A DNA stretch of 64,000 nt from Castanea sativa (Eukaryota; Streptophyta; Magnoliopsida; Fagales; Fagaceae), in the NCBI RefSeq assembly GCF_040712315.1, contig NC_134015.1, positions 57,613,964 through 57,677,963 on the forward strand, in the 5' to 3' direction. This document shows, piece after piece, positions 1-8,929 of this stretch. Below the pieces are notes generated by a model, which saw only the letters and a program-made list of their open reading frames with translations, was not told the origin of the DNA and did not search any database. Each line of letters starts with the position of its first letter. Position 1 is the stretch's first letter. The translations under genes and the position numbers were made by a program.

Positions 1-2436
1 TGAAAGCTCACCATAAAGCTTATTATAACTCAACTCCATGTATTTTAAGTGTGGGTATATACCAAAACTTTCTCCTATATTTCCAATAAGTTGATTTCCA
101 TTAAGTCGGACTCTAATGAGGCTTGTGCAGTTTCTCAAGGATTTTGGTATTGGACCAATAAAATGATTATCATATGCGATAAATTTCTCAAGCAATCCAC
201 CACTGCACACATTTTCGAGCAAGTGACCAATAAATTGGTTTCCAAATATTTGGAGCTCCTTCAATTCAGTAAAATTGTTCTGTTCAAATGAAATGAGATT
301 GCTTAACTTATTAGTGAACAATCTGAAATAAGTGAGCTTAGTTAACCTTACTTTAGAAGCAAAAATTATACCTATGAAATTGTAAAATGATAACTTAAGA
401 TCACTCAGAGAACTTACAATTCCAAATTCTTGAGGGATGAAACCGGAAAGTTGGTTCGTATGAAGATATATAAAGGCTAGGTTGCTTAAGTTTCCAAGAG
501 AAGCAGGGATGACACCCGTGAGATTGTTTGTTGATAAGTCAAGGTCAATCAGAGAACTTAGCATTCCTAATTCTTGAGGGATGGAACCAGAAAGTTGATT
601 CGTATGAAGATATAAAGTGGTTAGGTTGCTTAAGTTTCCAAGAGAGGCAGGGATGACACCCGTGAGCTTGTTTTTTGATAACTGAAGGTCAGTCAGAGAA
701 CTTAGCATTCCTAATTCTTGAGGGATGGAACCAGAAAGTTGATTCCTATGAAGATATAAAGTGGTTAGGTTGCTTAAGTTTCCAAGAGAGGCAAGGATGA
801 CACCCGTGAGCTTGTTTGTTGATAACTCAAGGTCAGTTAGAGAACTTAGCATTCCTAATTCTTGAGGGATGGAACCAGAAAGTTGATTCCTATGAAGATA
901 TAAAGTGGTTAGGTTGCTTAAGTTTCCAAGAGAAGCAGGGATGACACCCGTGAGATTGTTTGTTGATAACTCAAGGTCAGTTAGAGAACTTAGCATTCCT
1001 AATTCTTGAGGGATGGAACCAGAAAGTTGATTCCTATGAAGATATAAAGTGGTTAGGTTGCTTAAGTTTCCAAGAGAGGCAGGGATGACACCTGTGAGCT
1101 TGTTTGTTGATAACTCAAGGTCAGTCAGAGAACTTAACATTCCTAATTTTTGAGGGATGGAACCAGAAAGTTGATTCCTATGAAGATATAAAGTGGTTAG
1201 GTTGCTTAAGTTTCCAAGAGAGGCAGGGATGACACCCGTGAGATTGTTTGTTGATAAGGCAAGGTCAGTCAGAGAACTTAGCATTCCTAATTCTTGAGGG
1301 ATGGAACTAGAAAGTTGATTCGTATGAAGATATAAAGTGGTTAGGTTGCTTAAGTTTCCAAGAGAGGCAGGGATGACACCCGTGAGATTGTTTTTTGATA
1401 ACTTAAGGTTAGTCAGAGAACTTAGCATTCCTAATTCTTGAGGGATGGAACCAGAAAATTGATTCATATGAAGATATAAAGTGGTTAGGTTGCTTAAGTT
1501 TCCAAGAGAGGCAGGGATGACACCTGTAAGATTGTTTGTTGCTAACTCAAGGTTAGTCAAAGAACTTAGCATTCCTAATTCTTGAGGGATGGAACCAGAA
1601 AGTTGGTTTTCAAAAAGATATAAATTTGTCAGTTTGCTCAAGTTTCCAAGAGAGGCAGGGATGACACCTACGAGGTTATTTGATTGTAACTCAAGGTTAG
1701 TCAGAGAACTTAGCATTCCTAATTCTCGCGGGATAGAACCAGAAAGTTGATTCATATAAAGATATAAAGTAGTTAGGTTGCTTAGGTTTCCAAGAGAAGT
1801 TGGGATGACACCCATGAAATTGTTAGATGAGAAATCAAGCTTACTCAGAGAACTTAATGCTCCTAAGTCTTGAGGAATAAAGCCAGTCATATGGTTGACA
1901 GAAAGGTCAATGACGTGAAGGCTAGTCAATTTGCCTATTTCAAAAGAAATTCTCCCAATGAATTGATTAGCAGAAAGGTCAAGAAGAGAGAGTTTGGAGA
2001 GGTGAGAAATATTTGAGTTAATGATTCCAAATAGTGAATTGTAAGAAAGGTTAAGGCTGAGTAGATTGGGGAAGGATTGAAAGTTGAGATTGTGAAGCGT
2101 ACCTCTCAAACCATAACTTGAAAGGTTCAGATGGGTAACGCTTCCAGAGTGGTCGCAATTTATTTCGACCCAATTGCAAGGAGTGGTTCCAACCCACGAC
2201 GACAAGAGAGACTGGCTTTTGTTGGGAAGGCTGGTTTTCCAATTTAGAAGAGCCATTGCTTCCTTTGTTTCCTCTGCTATCTTACCCTTACTATTAGAGT
2301 GAGCAAAAGGTGAAGATAGGGAGGAAACAGAAGCAGTGGATGAGGAAACGAAATGGAGGATGATGAGAAGAAGGTGGAAGAAAAGTAGAGATGAAAGGAA
2401 TTGGTTGAAGAGAGGTTTGTTTGAAAGGAAAGTCAT
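1..2436 (-). CDS. MIK2-like: MIK2-like LRR receptor kinase, 5' part (truncated by window edge)
   Basis: The ATG is at 2436-2434 and reading is to the left; I find no stop to base 1, so the transmembrane and kinase parts lie outside the window. The start is the same as in the right paralogue: an N-terminal hydrophobic signal peptide ([18 protein letters not shown]), then an LRR N-terminal cap with LLNWKTSL and the cysteine pair around TPCNWVEINC, then LRRs. From about 420 to 1860 the LRRs come as ten 48-residue (two-LRR) units with the consensus [17 protein letters not shown]. The protein should sit in the plasma membrane and read an extracellular peptide or wall signal; that is inferred from the MIK2/At1g35710-like family (LRR-RLK subfamily XII), not seen here. 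Against the right paralogue it has no nonsense codon at the position equivalent to 59892. It could be the intact family member, but only the N-terminal ~810 codons can be judged. Confidence 0.88.
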   Translation of the reverse strand, partial: MTFLSNKPLFNQFLSSLLFFHLLLIILHFVSSSTASVSSLSSPFAHSNSKGKIAEETKEAMALLNWKTSLPNKSQSLLSSWVGTTPCNWVEINCDHSGSVTHLNLSSYGLRGTLHNLNFQSFPNLLSLNLSYNSLFGIINSNISHLSKLSLLDLSANQFIGRISFEIGKLTSLHVIDLSVNHMTGFIPQDLGALSSLSKLDFSSNNFMGVIPTSLGNLSNLTTLYLYMNQLSGSIPRELGMLSSLTNLELQSNNLVGVIPASLGNLSKLTNLYLFENQLSGSIPQELGMLSSLTNLELATNNLTGVIPASLGNLSNLTTLYLHMNQFSGSIPQELGMLSSLTNLKLSKNNLTGVIPASLGNLSNLTTLYLHTNQLSSSIPQELGMLSSLTDLALSTNNLTGVIPASLGNLSNLTTLYLHRNQLSGSIPQKLGMLSSLTDLELSTNKLTGVIPASLGNLSNLTTLYLHRNQLSGSIPQELGMLSSLTDLELSTNNLTGVIPASLGNLSNLTTLYLHRNQLSGSIPQELGMLSSLTDLELSTNKLTGVILASLGNLSNLTTLYLHRNQLSGSIPQELGMLSSLTDLQLSKNKLTGVIPASLGNLSNLTTLYLHTNQLSGSIPQELGMLSSLIDLDLSTNNLTGVIPASLGNLSNLAFIYLHTNQLSGFIPQEFGIVSSLSDLKLSFYNFIGIIFASKVRLTKLTYFRLFTNKLSNLISFEQNNFTELKELQIFGNQFIGHLLENVCSGGLLEKFIAYDNHFIGPIPKSLRNCTSLIRVRLNGNQLIGNIGESFGIYPHLKYMELSYNKLYGELS
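420..1860 (-). repeat. Ten tandem 144-bp units encoding paired LRRs
   Basis: The motif CTTGAGGGAT (or a close variant) recurs at about 431, 575, 719, 863, 1007, 1151, 1295, 1439, 1583 and 1727, exactly 144 bp apart. Each unit encodes two 24-residue LRRs. Central units are nearly identical at DNA level while outer ones are more diverged, the pattern expected from unequal crossing-over in the middle of the array. The right paralogue has six such units. Confidence 0.93.
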
Positions 2437-2517
2437 AATGTAGGGTGAAGGAAGGAAAGGATAAAGTAAGGTTGGAAGAAGGAGTGGATGAATGAGTTGA
2501 AATGGTTAGAGAGGTAT

Positions 2518-2528
2518 TAATTTATAGG
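2518..2528 (-). promoter_or_regulatory. TATA box of the left RLK
   Basis: On the minus strand this reads CCTATAAATTA, about 82 bp upstream of the ATG at 2436. The spacing suits a plant core promoter with a 5' UTR of about 50 nt. The same box is present, twice, in the right paralogue. Confidence 0.6.
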
Positions 2529-4628
2529 TGGGACTATGGGAGTGGATGAATGACTTTAGGCTGAATATTCAATTGCTTGAATCGTGACCGTCCAATTGAT
2601 TAACGGCCAAAAATTGAGTCTGAGTTTGGATTAGGCTTTGGAAATGGAATCTCCTCAGACTCTATTGTCGTAGTGTTTGGTGGATGTAATCATCACAATA
2701 TTAAAAAAAAAAACAAAACAAAAACAAAATTATTACAAAATTAAAAACCCATGATAATGCACTGAAGGTCAATCAGGCCCGGAACTGATTAGCCAGTCCT
2801 CTCGTGCCACGTCATGACGTTGTAAAACAATCCTCTACACTTTCACTAAAAAAAAAATAACAAAAAAAAATAAAAACACTTTCTAGTTTCTACTCTTAAA
2901 AAATTTGGTCAAATTTCTATTTTCTAAACTAAATTTAAATATTCTACAATTTAAAAGGATGAAAATAAAAGTACAGCTGTACATTAAAAAAAGAAAGTCA
3001 ATATGCCATTTTCAACTAATACATTCAGTTCAAATCCTCTGTCCCCAGTTATAGAATTATAAAATTAAAAAAATAAATAATAATGTAACATTAATAAATT
3101 AAAAAATTGGACTTTAATGCAAAGAAAGAAAAGTTTGAATTTTAAAATGCAAGGGAGAGAGAATGTAGCTCCTAGAGGAAAAAGGAAGGAAAAAAAAGAA
3201 GAAGAAAAAGAGATCGTTTAGGAAAGAATATAGAACAAGAAAGAAAGAATGGCATTGCCTACCTAGAAAAAATGACTCCACTAGCCAACGGGGAGTGTGG
3301 GACGGTCAAAGTCCCACACTAACATTACCTATCAAAGTCCGTAGATAGATAGATCTGGCAGCTTTCATTGCTCTGTGTCCTTTGGCGGATTGGAGGAAAA
3401 TTTTAGTCCTTATAATTAGTTTATTCAATTTTTTTAATTTTTTTTTATTTATATTTAAATTTTTTTTTAACCCATTACTTACATACTCAACTCAATATCA
3501 TAAATTTTTTATGACTTATATTGGAATTTTTTTTTTGTTACGATTCTGTCCTTACTTTTCCATAATGACCGTACTAAAAATGGGGCAATCATTTACAATT
3601 TTTCATTACTCTCTCTCTCTCTCAACAAGATTTTGCAAAAGAAAAAACACAATAATTATGCGGATTAAGTTAGGGACACACTGAAAATTCATAGTATTTT
3701 AAAAAATTAGCTTACCATCTCACATGTAGGTCCATTACAATTTGCATTTGATTTTTTTTAATGGCTCATGTGTGAAGTGGTAGACTTGGTAAACGGGTTG
3801 AGCTTTTTTTTTTTTTTTTTTTTTTGAGAAACACACACATATATAGGGAGAAGGGAGATGAGATAAGAGAATACACTCACACGCCAACACCAAAACTGCA
3901 TGCGGCAGTTAGTGTCGCGAAGCAAGTGATAAACTTCAACATCACATTTTACTGATGTGAGACAACTTAACAACACTGAGTATCTTTTTTTTTTTTTTTT
4001 GAGAAAACACACACACACGTATTTTTAGGTTTAAAAAATCCAAAGTTCACAAATCTTGTCATCACCACAAAAAAACGAAAAAAAGAAAACAAAAAGAAAA
4101 CAAAACTAGATGATGTGGATTATATCAAGTTATCAATCTTCTCAAGTGCACCAATTACATATAAAATAAAATAAAAAAGTTAAATTACTTAGAAAGATAA
4201 CTATTAGGTAAAGAAAATAAGTAAATACTTTATATGAATTGCACCTCAATCCACTCAATTGAAAGACTAACTTGGTCTACGGGGTATGTGAGAAAAAAGT
4301 CTTATGAAGTGAGTAGAAATTGACAAGATTTGGCATAATATGAATAATATTAGAATTGATGATATTTGTTTATTAGTAAACAAGATTTATGTGTAAGAAT
4401 TTTTCAATCATGACAAAGTAGTATTGAAATGGAACTTCACCATTATGAGCATAATGTAATTGGACATCTACATATCAAAAAAAATCGTTAAATATTTTTT
4501 AATCACTCCAATGGCTACTAGGGAATAAAAATCAATAAGATAGTAATGCTTGTACTCTCTTCCAATTTCTACTACATATATGGAACAAACAATTTCAATC
4601 ATGAATATTATCAAAAATAAGTCTTACA
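2529..4628. other. Upstream region of left RLK, no gene
   Basis: This is AT-rich DNA shared with the right copy. It contains a CT microsatellite at about 3606-3622 (much longer in the right copy), poly-A and poly-T runs and the insertion listed separately. I see no coding sequence. Confidence 0.7.
3681..4067 (-). mobile_element. Retroposon-like insertion with two poly-T tracts
   Basis: This block is present in the left duplicate and absent from the right one: the sequence goes from GGGACACA directly to ACGAAAAAAAG there. Two long T tracts (about 3807-3825 and 3986-4002) are each followed by GAGAAA(A)CACACACA, so the same short sequence occurs twice. On the minus strand these look like poly-A tails, so one or two SINE-like retroposons are plausible. 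I see no clear box A/B pair. Confidence 0.45.
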
Positions 4629-4750
4629 GGGCATTGTTGAATGAACAGGGCATTGTTGAATGAACAGGGCATTGTTTATGGTGTGTAATATGTTGTTTGG
4701 TTCTTGTGGGAAAATAGGATAGGATGGCAGCATTGTTGAATGAACAGGGC
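4629..4750. repeat. Short direct repeats at the CACTA-remnant edge
   Basis: The sequence GGGCATTGTTGAATGAACA or a close form appears three times in a row at the junction and again at about 4730-4748, just at the start of the ORF. These look like slippage or repair products at the breakpoint. Confidence 0.7.
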
Positions 4751-5131
4751 ATGCGACTAGAAGGAGAGGTTGGTAGTGGAATCCTCTGGTCGAGAGACGA
4801 TGCGTATGCTCGGGTGATGGATCGTCCTGAGCGCCCCGGACGTGTACGCGGGGTAGGTTTTGGAATCACCCCATCAGGAAGAAGTGCCACCAACAATTCA
4901 CTGTTTACCTCGAGTCCGTCGTCAACCAGAACAACGCAAAGGATTTCAGGGTTGGAGACGAGTCATGAAGAGCTTAGGGAGCGACTAGCTCAATCAGAGG
5001 CGAGGCATAGGGAGGACCTGGCTCAATCTGAGGCGAGGCATAGGGAAGAACTAGCTCAATCTGAGGCAAGACATAAACAACAACTTGGACGAAGTGAGGA
5101 GTTCGATGAGAGAGATGTTCAACCAATTTAA
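4724..5131 (+). CDS. CACTA-associated protein, C-terminal fragment (Ptta/En/Spm type)
   Basis: This 135-residue ORF carries the stretch RVRGVGFGITPSGR, like the conserved region of the second ORF of plant CACTA elements (Ptta/En/Spm transposase-associated family). It is followed by three near-perfect 11-residue repeats (LAQSEARHREE) that predict a coiled coil. The family proteins are usually several hundred residues long and lie beside the TNP2-type transposase, so this is a fragment. The first ATG lies inside the short direct repeats described above, so the real start may be upstream and lost. No transposase domain is seen nearby. The gene is probably inactive. Confidence 0.55.
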   Translation: MAALLNEQGMRLEGEVGSGILWSRDDAYARVMDRPERPGRVRGVGFGITPSGRSATNNSLFTSSPSSTRTTQRISGLETSHEELRERLAQSEARHREDLAQSEARHREELAQSEARHKQQLGRSEEFDERDVQPI

Positions 5132-5659
5132 CGCATTTAGCCCACTTATCCGTGAATTATATTCTTCTCAGGTAGCAAACCAATTTCCCTTTAACGAAAC
5201 ACTACTTTTTACAATGCATTGTTATGTGATATTAATACAATGCGTTTAATATATATGTAGAGTGGCAATGCTTGATGGGAATGCAACTGTGCATCCGAAG
5301 GTAAAACAAAATTCCTTTAAAAATTTCCCTAAAAACAATACTCTTGTTAACGAATGAGAAATTGACTACACAACTTACTACACTACTCTTGTTTATGACT
5401 TAGTTGAACTACAGCTAGCCTTCCTCTTATGTTACTAAGTTGATGAAAACAACATAACTGATATGGGGCAGAGATTGATTCGTAGTACTATATTTTCGTT
5501 GTATTGTAGCCCCAATTGTAATGAGCTCTCCCTATTTCTAATTAATCTTACATGCTTCCATTTTGGCATTTGATACAAATGGTTCATTTGAACTCATATT
5601 TAGAGTATTATGTATTGCAAGCAAAAATTTGGCAAGTTTAACTTGACAGTTGTGAATAA

Positions 5660-5800
5660 TTTGTGCAGTTTTACCATGAAGTGGACAAGAAAGCGTATGT
5701 CAAAATGGAGCCAAATGCCACTGAGGAAACTCTTCAGGCCTCACAACAAACGTTTTTTGTGAATAGACATGAGCAAACGTTTGTATATATATATATTTTT
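5660..5800 (+). pseudogene. Exon-like fragment of unknown origin in CACTA remnant
   Basis: After a plausible splice acceptor (TTTGTGCAG at about 5661-5669) a short open stretch reads FYHEVDKKAYVKMEPNATEE and then runs into low-complexity DNA. It may belong to the CACTA ORF or to a captured gene. I do not recognise the family. Confidence 0.25.
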
Positions 5801-5823
5801 GTTAATAGCCAGTTTGGCTATTT

Positions 5824-6241
5824 GTGATGTTGTTGGCTGTGGCTGTGGCTTTTTGTGATGTTGGGAACTGGTTTATTTTGGCACTTGTGTTGTGTTGTAA
5901 TTTTGGGAACTTGTTTATTTTGGATGGTTGGGTTGTGTTGGAAACTTGTGTTGTGTTGAAACTTGTTTATTTTGGATGGTTGCGTTGTGTTGGAAAGTTG
6001 CTGCTGTTGGATGGTTGTATTGTGTTGGAACTTGTTTAGTTTGGATGGTTGTGTTGTGTTGGAAAGTTGCTGCTGTTGGATGGTTGTATTGTGTTGGAAT
6101 TTGTTTAGTTTGGATGGTTGTGTTGTGTTGGAAACTTGCTGCTGTTGGAACTTATTTATTTTGGATAATTTGTGTTGGAACTTGTTTATTTTAGATGGTT
6201 GTGTTGTGTTGGGAAAAATTCTTTTGAAGTTAAGGTGGTGA
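5824..6241 (+). repeat. GT-rich minisatellite
   Basis: Imperfect tandem units are built from TTGGATGGTTGTGTTGTGTTGGAAACTTG and a TTGCTGCTG variant, about 30-75 bp each. Three overlapping ORFs here (tryptophan/cysteine/leucine-rich) arise only from the repeat and are not genes. It lies just upstream of the KEA exons and probably expanded inside an intron. Confidence 0.85.
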
Positions 6242-6341
6242 GTTGTTGAGTTATTTGACTCCAGTGTGGGAAATTGTTGAGTATCTTCAAAGTTATCTAC
6301 ACCTTTTTAATATTTTAAAATATTCAATAACATTTTCAGTG

Positions 6342-7112
6342 CAGGTTGATAAGCTAGGCCTTAGTCTTGAGCTGGGTTCATTTGTGGCTGGTGTTATGAT
6401 ATCTACTACTGACTTTGCACAACATACTTTGGACCAGGTACTTTGTTTGTCATTAATAATTTCCAAACGTTTCATGTATATAAATTTAACTATTGTCTAA
6501 AACTAAATTCTAGTTCTACTTCATGTTGTGATGTTTTCTTATGTTATTTTAGCTTTTGAAAAGTTAAACTGAATAGTGTTTGAATCGGGGTAAATGAGTG
6601 TAGACTGCTGACTAATTTGAAATTATGATAATAGTCTTTGCAGCACTTTTCCTTCCAAGTATTGGAATGCTCATACATGGGCATTTCCTATGGAACCATG
6701 TGGATATATTGCTAGCATCTGTTATTTTGGTCATAGTTGTTAAGACATTGTTGTTGTTATTGTTACTAAGGCCTTTGGTTATAGCATTAGAACATCATTC
6801 ATTGTAAGTTGACTTGTATGGCTTGTTCAATTAGTTTTAGATCTGGATTAACAAAAGAAATTGCTTATTTATGAAAGAATGATTTTTTTTTTTTTTTTAT
6901 AGGTTGGGGTCTCACTTGCTCAAATTGGAGAATTTGCTTTTGTTCTCCTAAGTTGACTTGTATGGCTTGTTCAATTAGTTTTAGATCTGGATTAAGAAAA
7001 GAAATTGCTTATTTATGAAAGAATGATTTTTTTTTTTTATAGGTTGGGGTCTCACTTGCTCAAATTGGAGAATTTGCTTTTGTGCCTCAAATCTTCATCT
7101 TATTGAGGTGAA
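6342..7112 (+). pseudogene. KEA: K+ efflux antiporter (KEA4/5/6-type) gene fragment with introns
   Basis: Three consecutive exon pieces match the C-terminal half of the CPA2 transport domain of plant KEA4/5/6 proteins. The first (about 6345-6436) encodes DKLGLSLELGSFVAGVM and ends at a GT donor (CAG|GTACTT). The second (about 6640-6804) encodes SIGMLIHGHFLWNHVDILLA and later shifts frame near 6765. The third (from about 6903, repeated from about 7043) encodes VGVSLAQIGEFAFVLL, after which SNLHLIE is still readable at about 7087-7107. Intact KEA proteins exchange K+ for H+ in endomembranes. Here the N-terminal half, the frame and the downstream exons are missing and one exon is tandemly duplicated, so no transporter can be made. 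Because it lies inside a CACTA remnant and keeps introns, DNA-level capture is the simplest origin. Confidence 0.8.
6805..7085 (+). repeat. Tandem duplication of a KEA intron-exon segment
   Basis: About 140 bp starting TAAGTTGACTTGTATGGC (6805) recurs at 6949. It includes the intron, its poly-T tract and the VGVSLAQIGEFAF exon. The two copies differ by only a few bases and the T-tract length, so the event is recent. Confidence 0.92.
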
Positions 7113-7239
7113 ATCTCTTGCTCTGCTGTTGTTTGTGTGGGTTGAATATTTTGGATGTTTGTGTGGGCTGGGAAAATTCTTCAGTTATGATAACAGTGAA
7201 AAAACAGCCAAAACAGAGGGCAGGGAAAAAAAAAAAAAA

Positions 7240-7616
7240 AAAGAGAAGCTATAGCCGCGTTTTTTATAAACGCGGCTATAGTCTGCACCCTGTAGCCGCG
7301 ACAAGAACCGCGGCTCAAGCAGGTCTGTAGCCGCGTTTTCCGAAAACGCGGCTATAGGTCGCTGACTATAGCCGCGTTTTTGAAAAACGCGGCTATAGAC
7401 CTGATGCCTATAGCCGTGGTTCAAAAACGCGGCTTCAGTTGGTCCGTAGCCGCGTTTTTAAAACGCGGCTACGGACCCCGCAGCCGTTCTTTGCGCCACT
7501 TAGGCCGCGTTTACAAACGCGGCTCTAGAAAACGCGGCTATAGGATATAGCCGCGTTTTCGGGGTCTATAGCCGCGTTTTTGAAACGCGGCTATAGGCCC
7601 CGTTTTTTGTAGTGAA
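7240..7616. repeat. Array of short palindromes ending in a CACTA terminus
   Basis: About eight hairpins with stems TATAGCCGCGTTT / AAACGCGGCTATA are packed in 370 bp, separated by short spacers. The array abuts CCCCGTTTTTTGTAGTG at 7600-7616, whose complement begins CACTACAAAAAACGGGG. Dense repeated motifs near the end are transposase-binding regions in known CACTA elements. The local GC content is far above its surroundings. Confidence 0.85.
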
Positions 7617-8471
7617 TGTATGACCAAGTCAGTCCTTCCCTCAAATACACGGCCAGTTGCCAGTTGGTTCTTCCCCTAACAGCTATTTACACAACACATG
7701 ATTATTTCCTGTCAATTATAGTTATTGGAATTGAGAATAGGGGTCAAATTGTATAATTCTTAAATCTCATGGATCAATAATACAAAATTAATATAACAAG
7801 AGATCTGCTTAAAACTAATCCAAATCCAAAAGGGGTTCTTTACTTCTTTTTGCACTTTTTCCTCGGCCACTTTAAAATTTAGAGAAAAAGTAACTAAATA
7901 GAAGAGGTGAAGAAAAAGAGAAGAGTAAAAGAAGTGCAAGGCTAGGCAAAATTGTCTTAATTGTTCTACCTTTTTACTTTCTTATTTATGTTGATTTGCT
8001 TTCAATTGTTTTGTTGACTAACTAACCATTAGGGTGAAAGTAACTAGCCGTGTGTTATGGGGAATGACTAAGTGGGTCATGCTGCATCAGTGGGAAATGA
8101 GAAGGACTGACTTGTTCAAGCGTCATAATTTGTTATTGAGATTGAAATTTATTTCAAAGTAAATTTTTTTTTTGAAAAAAACATTTTCAAGGAAACAATT
8201 TTTTTTTTCTAGTGATTTAATTACATATTTGAAAATGCCTTGAAAAATATTTTCAAATGCTTTGTTTATATGAAACTTAAAAACAAAAAATCATATTTTC
8301 ATGTTGAAATTAAAAAAAAAAAAATCCATGAAAAAAAAATCACCATTCCAACATTTTACAAACAATAATCTCACAAAATTTAACATAAATAACTCAAATC
8401 CATAGTACAACAAATCCGCAATACCAAAATCTACTATGAATTTCACAAAATATAATATAGCTAACTGAAAA

Positions 8472-8506
<35 letters not shown>

Positions 8507-8750
8507 CATTATTATTATTATTATTATTATACCTGAAAATAGTGAAAATACATTCAAGAAATATTTACATTGAAATAAACGTAGTGTAAAATTGAAAATT
8601 CAGGACTAAGTTCAACATTAATTGGAAGATTGATTATAATTGTTGAACCATGAAAATAAGATAAGACTGCAAATTCTCCGTGACTTAATTGAGGAGTTAG
8701 TTAAAGTAATAAGATAAGACTACAAATTCTCCATAGACAATTGAGGAGTT
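7617..8750. other. AT-rich intergenic DNA with a TAT microsatellite
   Basis: I see no coding sequence. From about 7960 the sequence resembles 28080-29330 in the same orientation (listed separately). A (TAT)n microsatellite lies at 8476-8531. Confidence 0.6.
8476..8531. repeat. (TAT)n microsatellite
   Basis: This is a run of about 18 TTA/TAT trinucleotides with one interruption (TATCAT). Confidence 0.95.
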
Positions 8751-8917
8751 TTTTTTTTTTTTTTAGAGAGTTTCAACCTATGGCGTCCGCTCCTGATAAT
8801 AGCTCTTTATTATCAGACCAAGACACCAATCAGTTTTTGGTGTAGGCGGGGATTGAACCCTAGATCTTTTATACAACCATCAAAGACTTTACCAGTAGAG
8901 CTAACTGGAACCCACAT
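8751..8917 (-). mobile_element. tRNA-derived SINE with poly-A tail
   Basis: On the minus strand the element starts with a box-A-like TTAGCTCTACTGG and a box-B-like GGTTCAATCC at tRNA-like spacing. It then has a non-tRNA body and ends in A14 (the T run at 8751-8764). It is flanked by near-perfect target duplications AATTGAGGAGTT (8739-8750) and AATTAAGGAGTT (8918-8929). This is the standard build of plant SINEs, transcribed by RNA polymerase III. Confidence 0.87.
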
Positions 8918-8929
8918 AATTAAGGAGTT

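Larger units (their letters stand above)
1..4628. repeat. Left copy of a direct segmental duplication
   Basis: This block is near-identical, in the same orientation, to 58707-63327. It covers the RLK 5' coding part, its promoter and about 2 kb of upstream DNA. The shared sequence stops abruptly after the string AAGTCTTACA (ending at 4628 here, 63327 there). Differences are clean indels: four extra 144-bp LRR units here, about 390 bp extra at 3681-4067 here, a 58-bp promoter duplication on the right, and about 875 bp extra at 62130-63005 on the right. The left boundary lies outside the window. Confidence 0.93.
4629..7616 (+). mobile_element. CACTA (En/Spm) remnant carrying host gene fragments
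   Basis: The right edge reads ...GTTTTTTGTAGTG, the inverted form of the CACTACAAAAA terminus of plant CACTA elements, preceded by an array of short palindromes typical of CACTA subterminal DNA. Inside are a Ptta/En/Spm-type ORF fragment (4724-5131) and exons with introns of a KEA antiporter gene. I do not see a matching CACTACAAAAA left end or a 3-bp target duplication; the left edge falls exactly where the RLK segmental duplication ends. The element is therefore truncated or rearranged on the left. Confidence 0.6.

Noticed and set aside
49..291. Plus-strand 80-residue ORF
   Set aside because: Antisense shadow of the RLK LRR region.
420..1860. Regularly spaced repeats considered as a CRISPR-like array
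   Set aside because: The 144-bp period is coding LRR DNA without unique spacers, in a eukaryotic genome.
2051..2242. Minus-strand 63-residue ORF
   Set aside because: Out-of-frame shadow of the left RLK coding sequence.
5824..6241. Three overlapping Trp/Cys/Leu-rich ORFs
   Set aside because: All three frames are open only because the GT-rich minisatellite lacks stops; no gene.
7185..7424. ORFs on both strands over the palindrome array
   Set aside because: The translations (YSRVFQKRGYS type) repeat because the hairpins repeat; no protein family.
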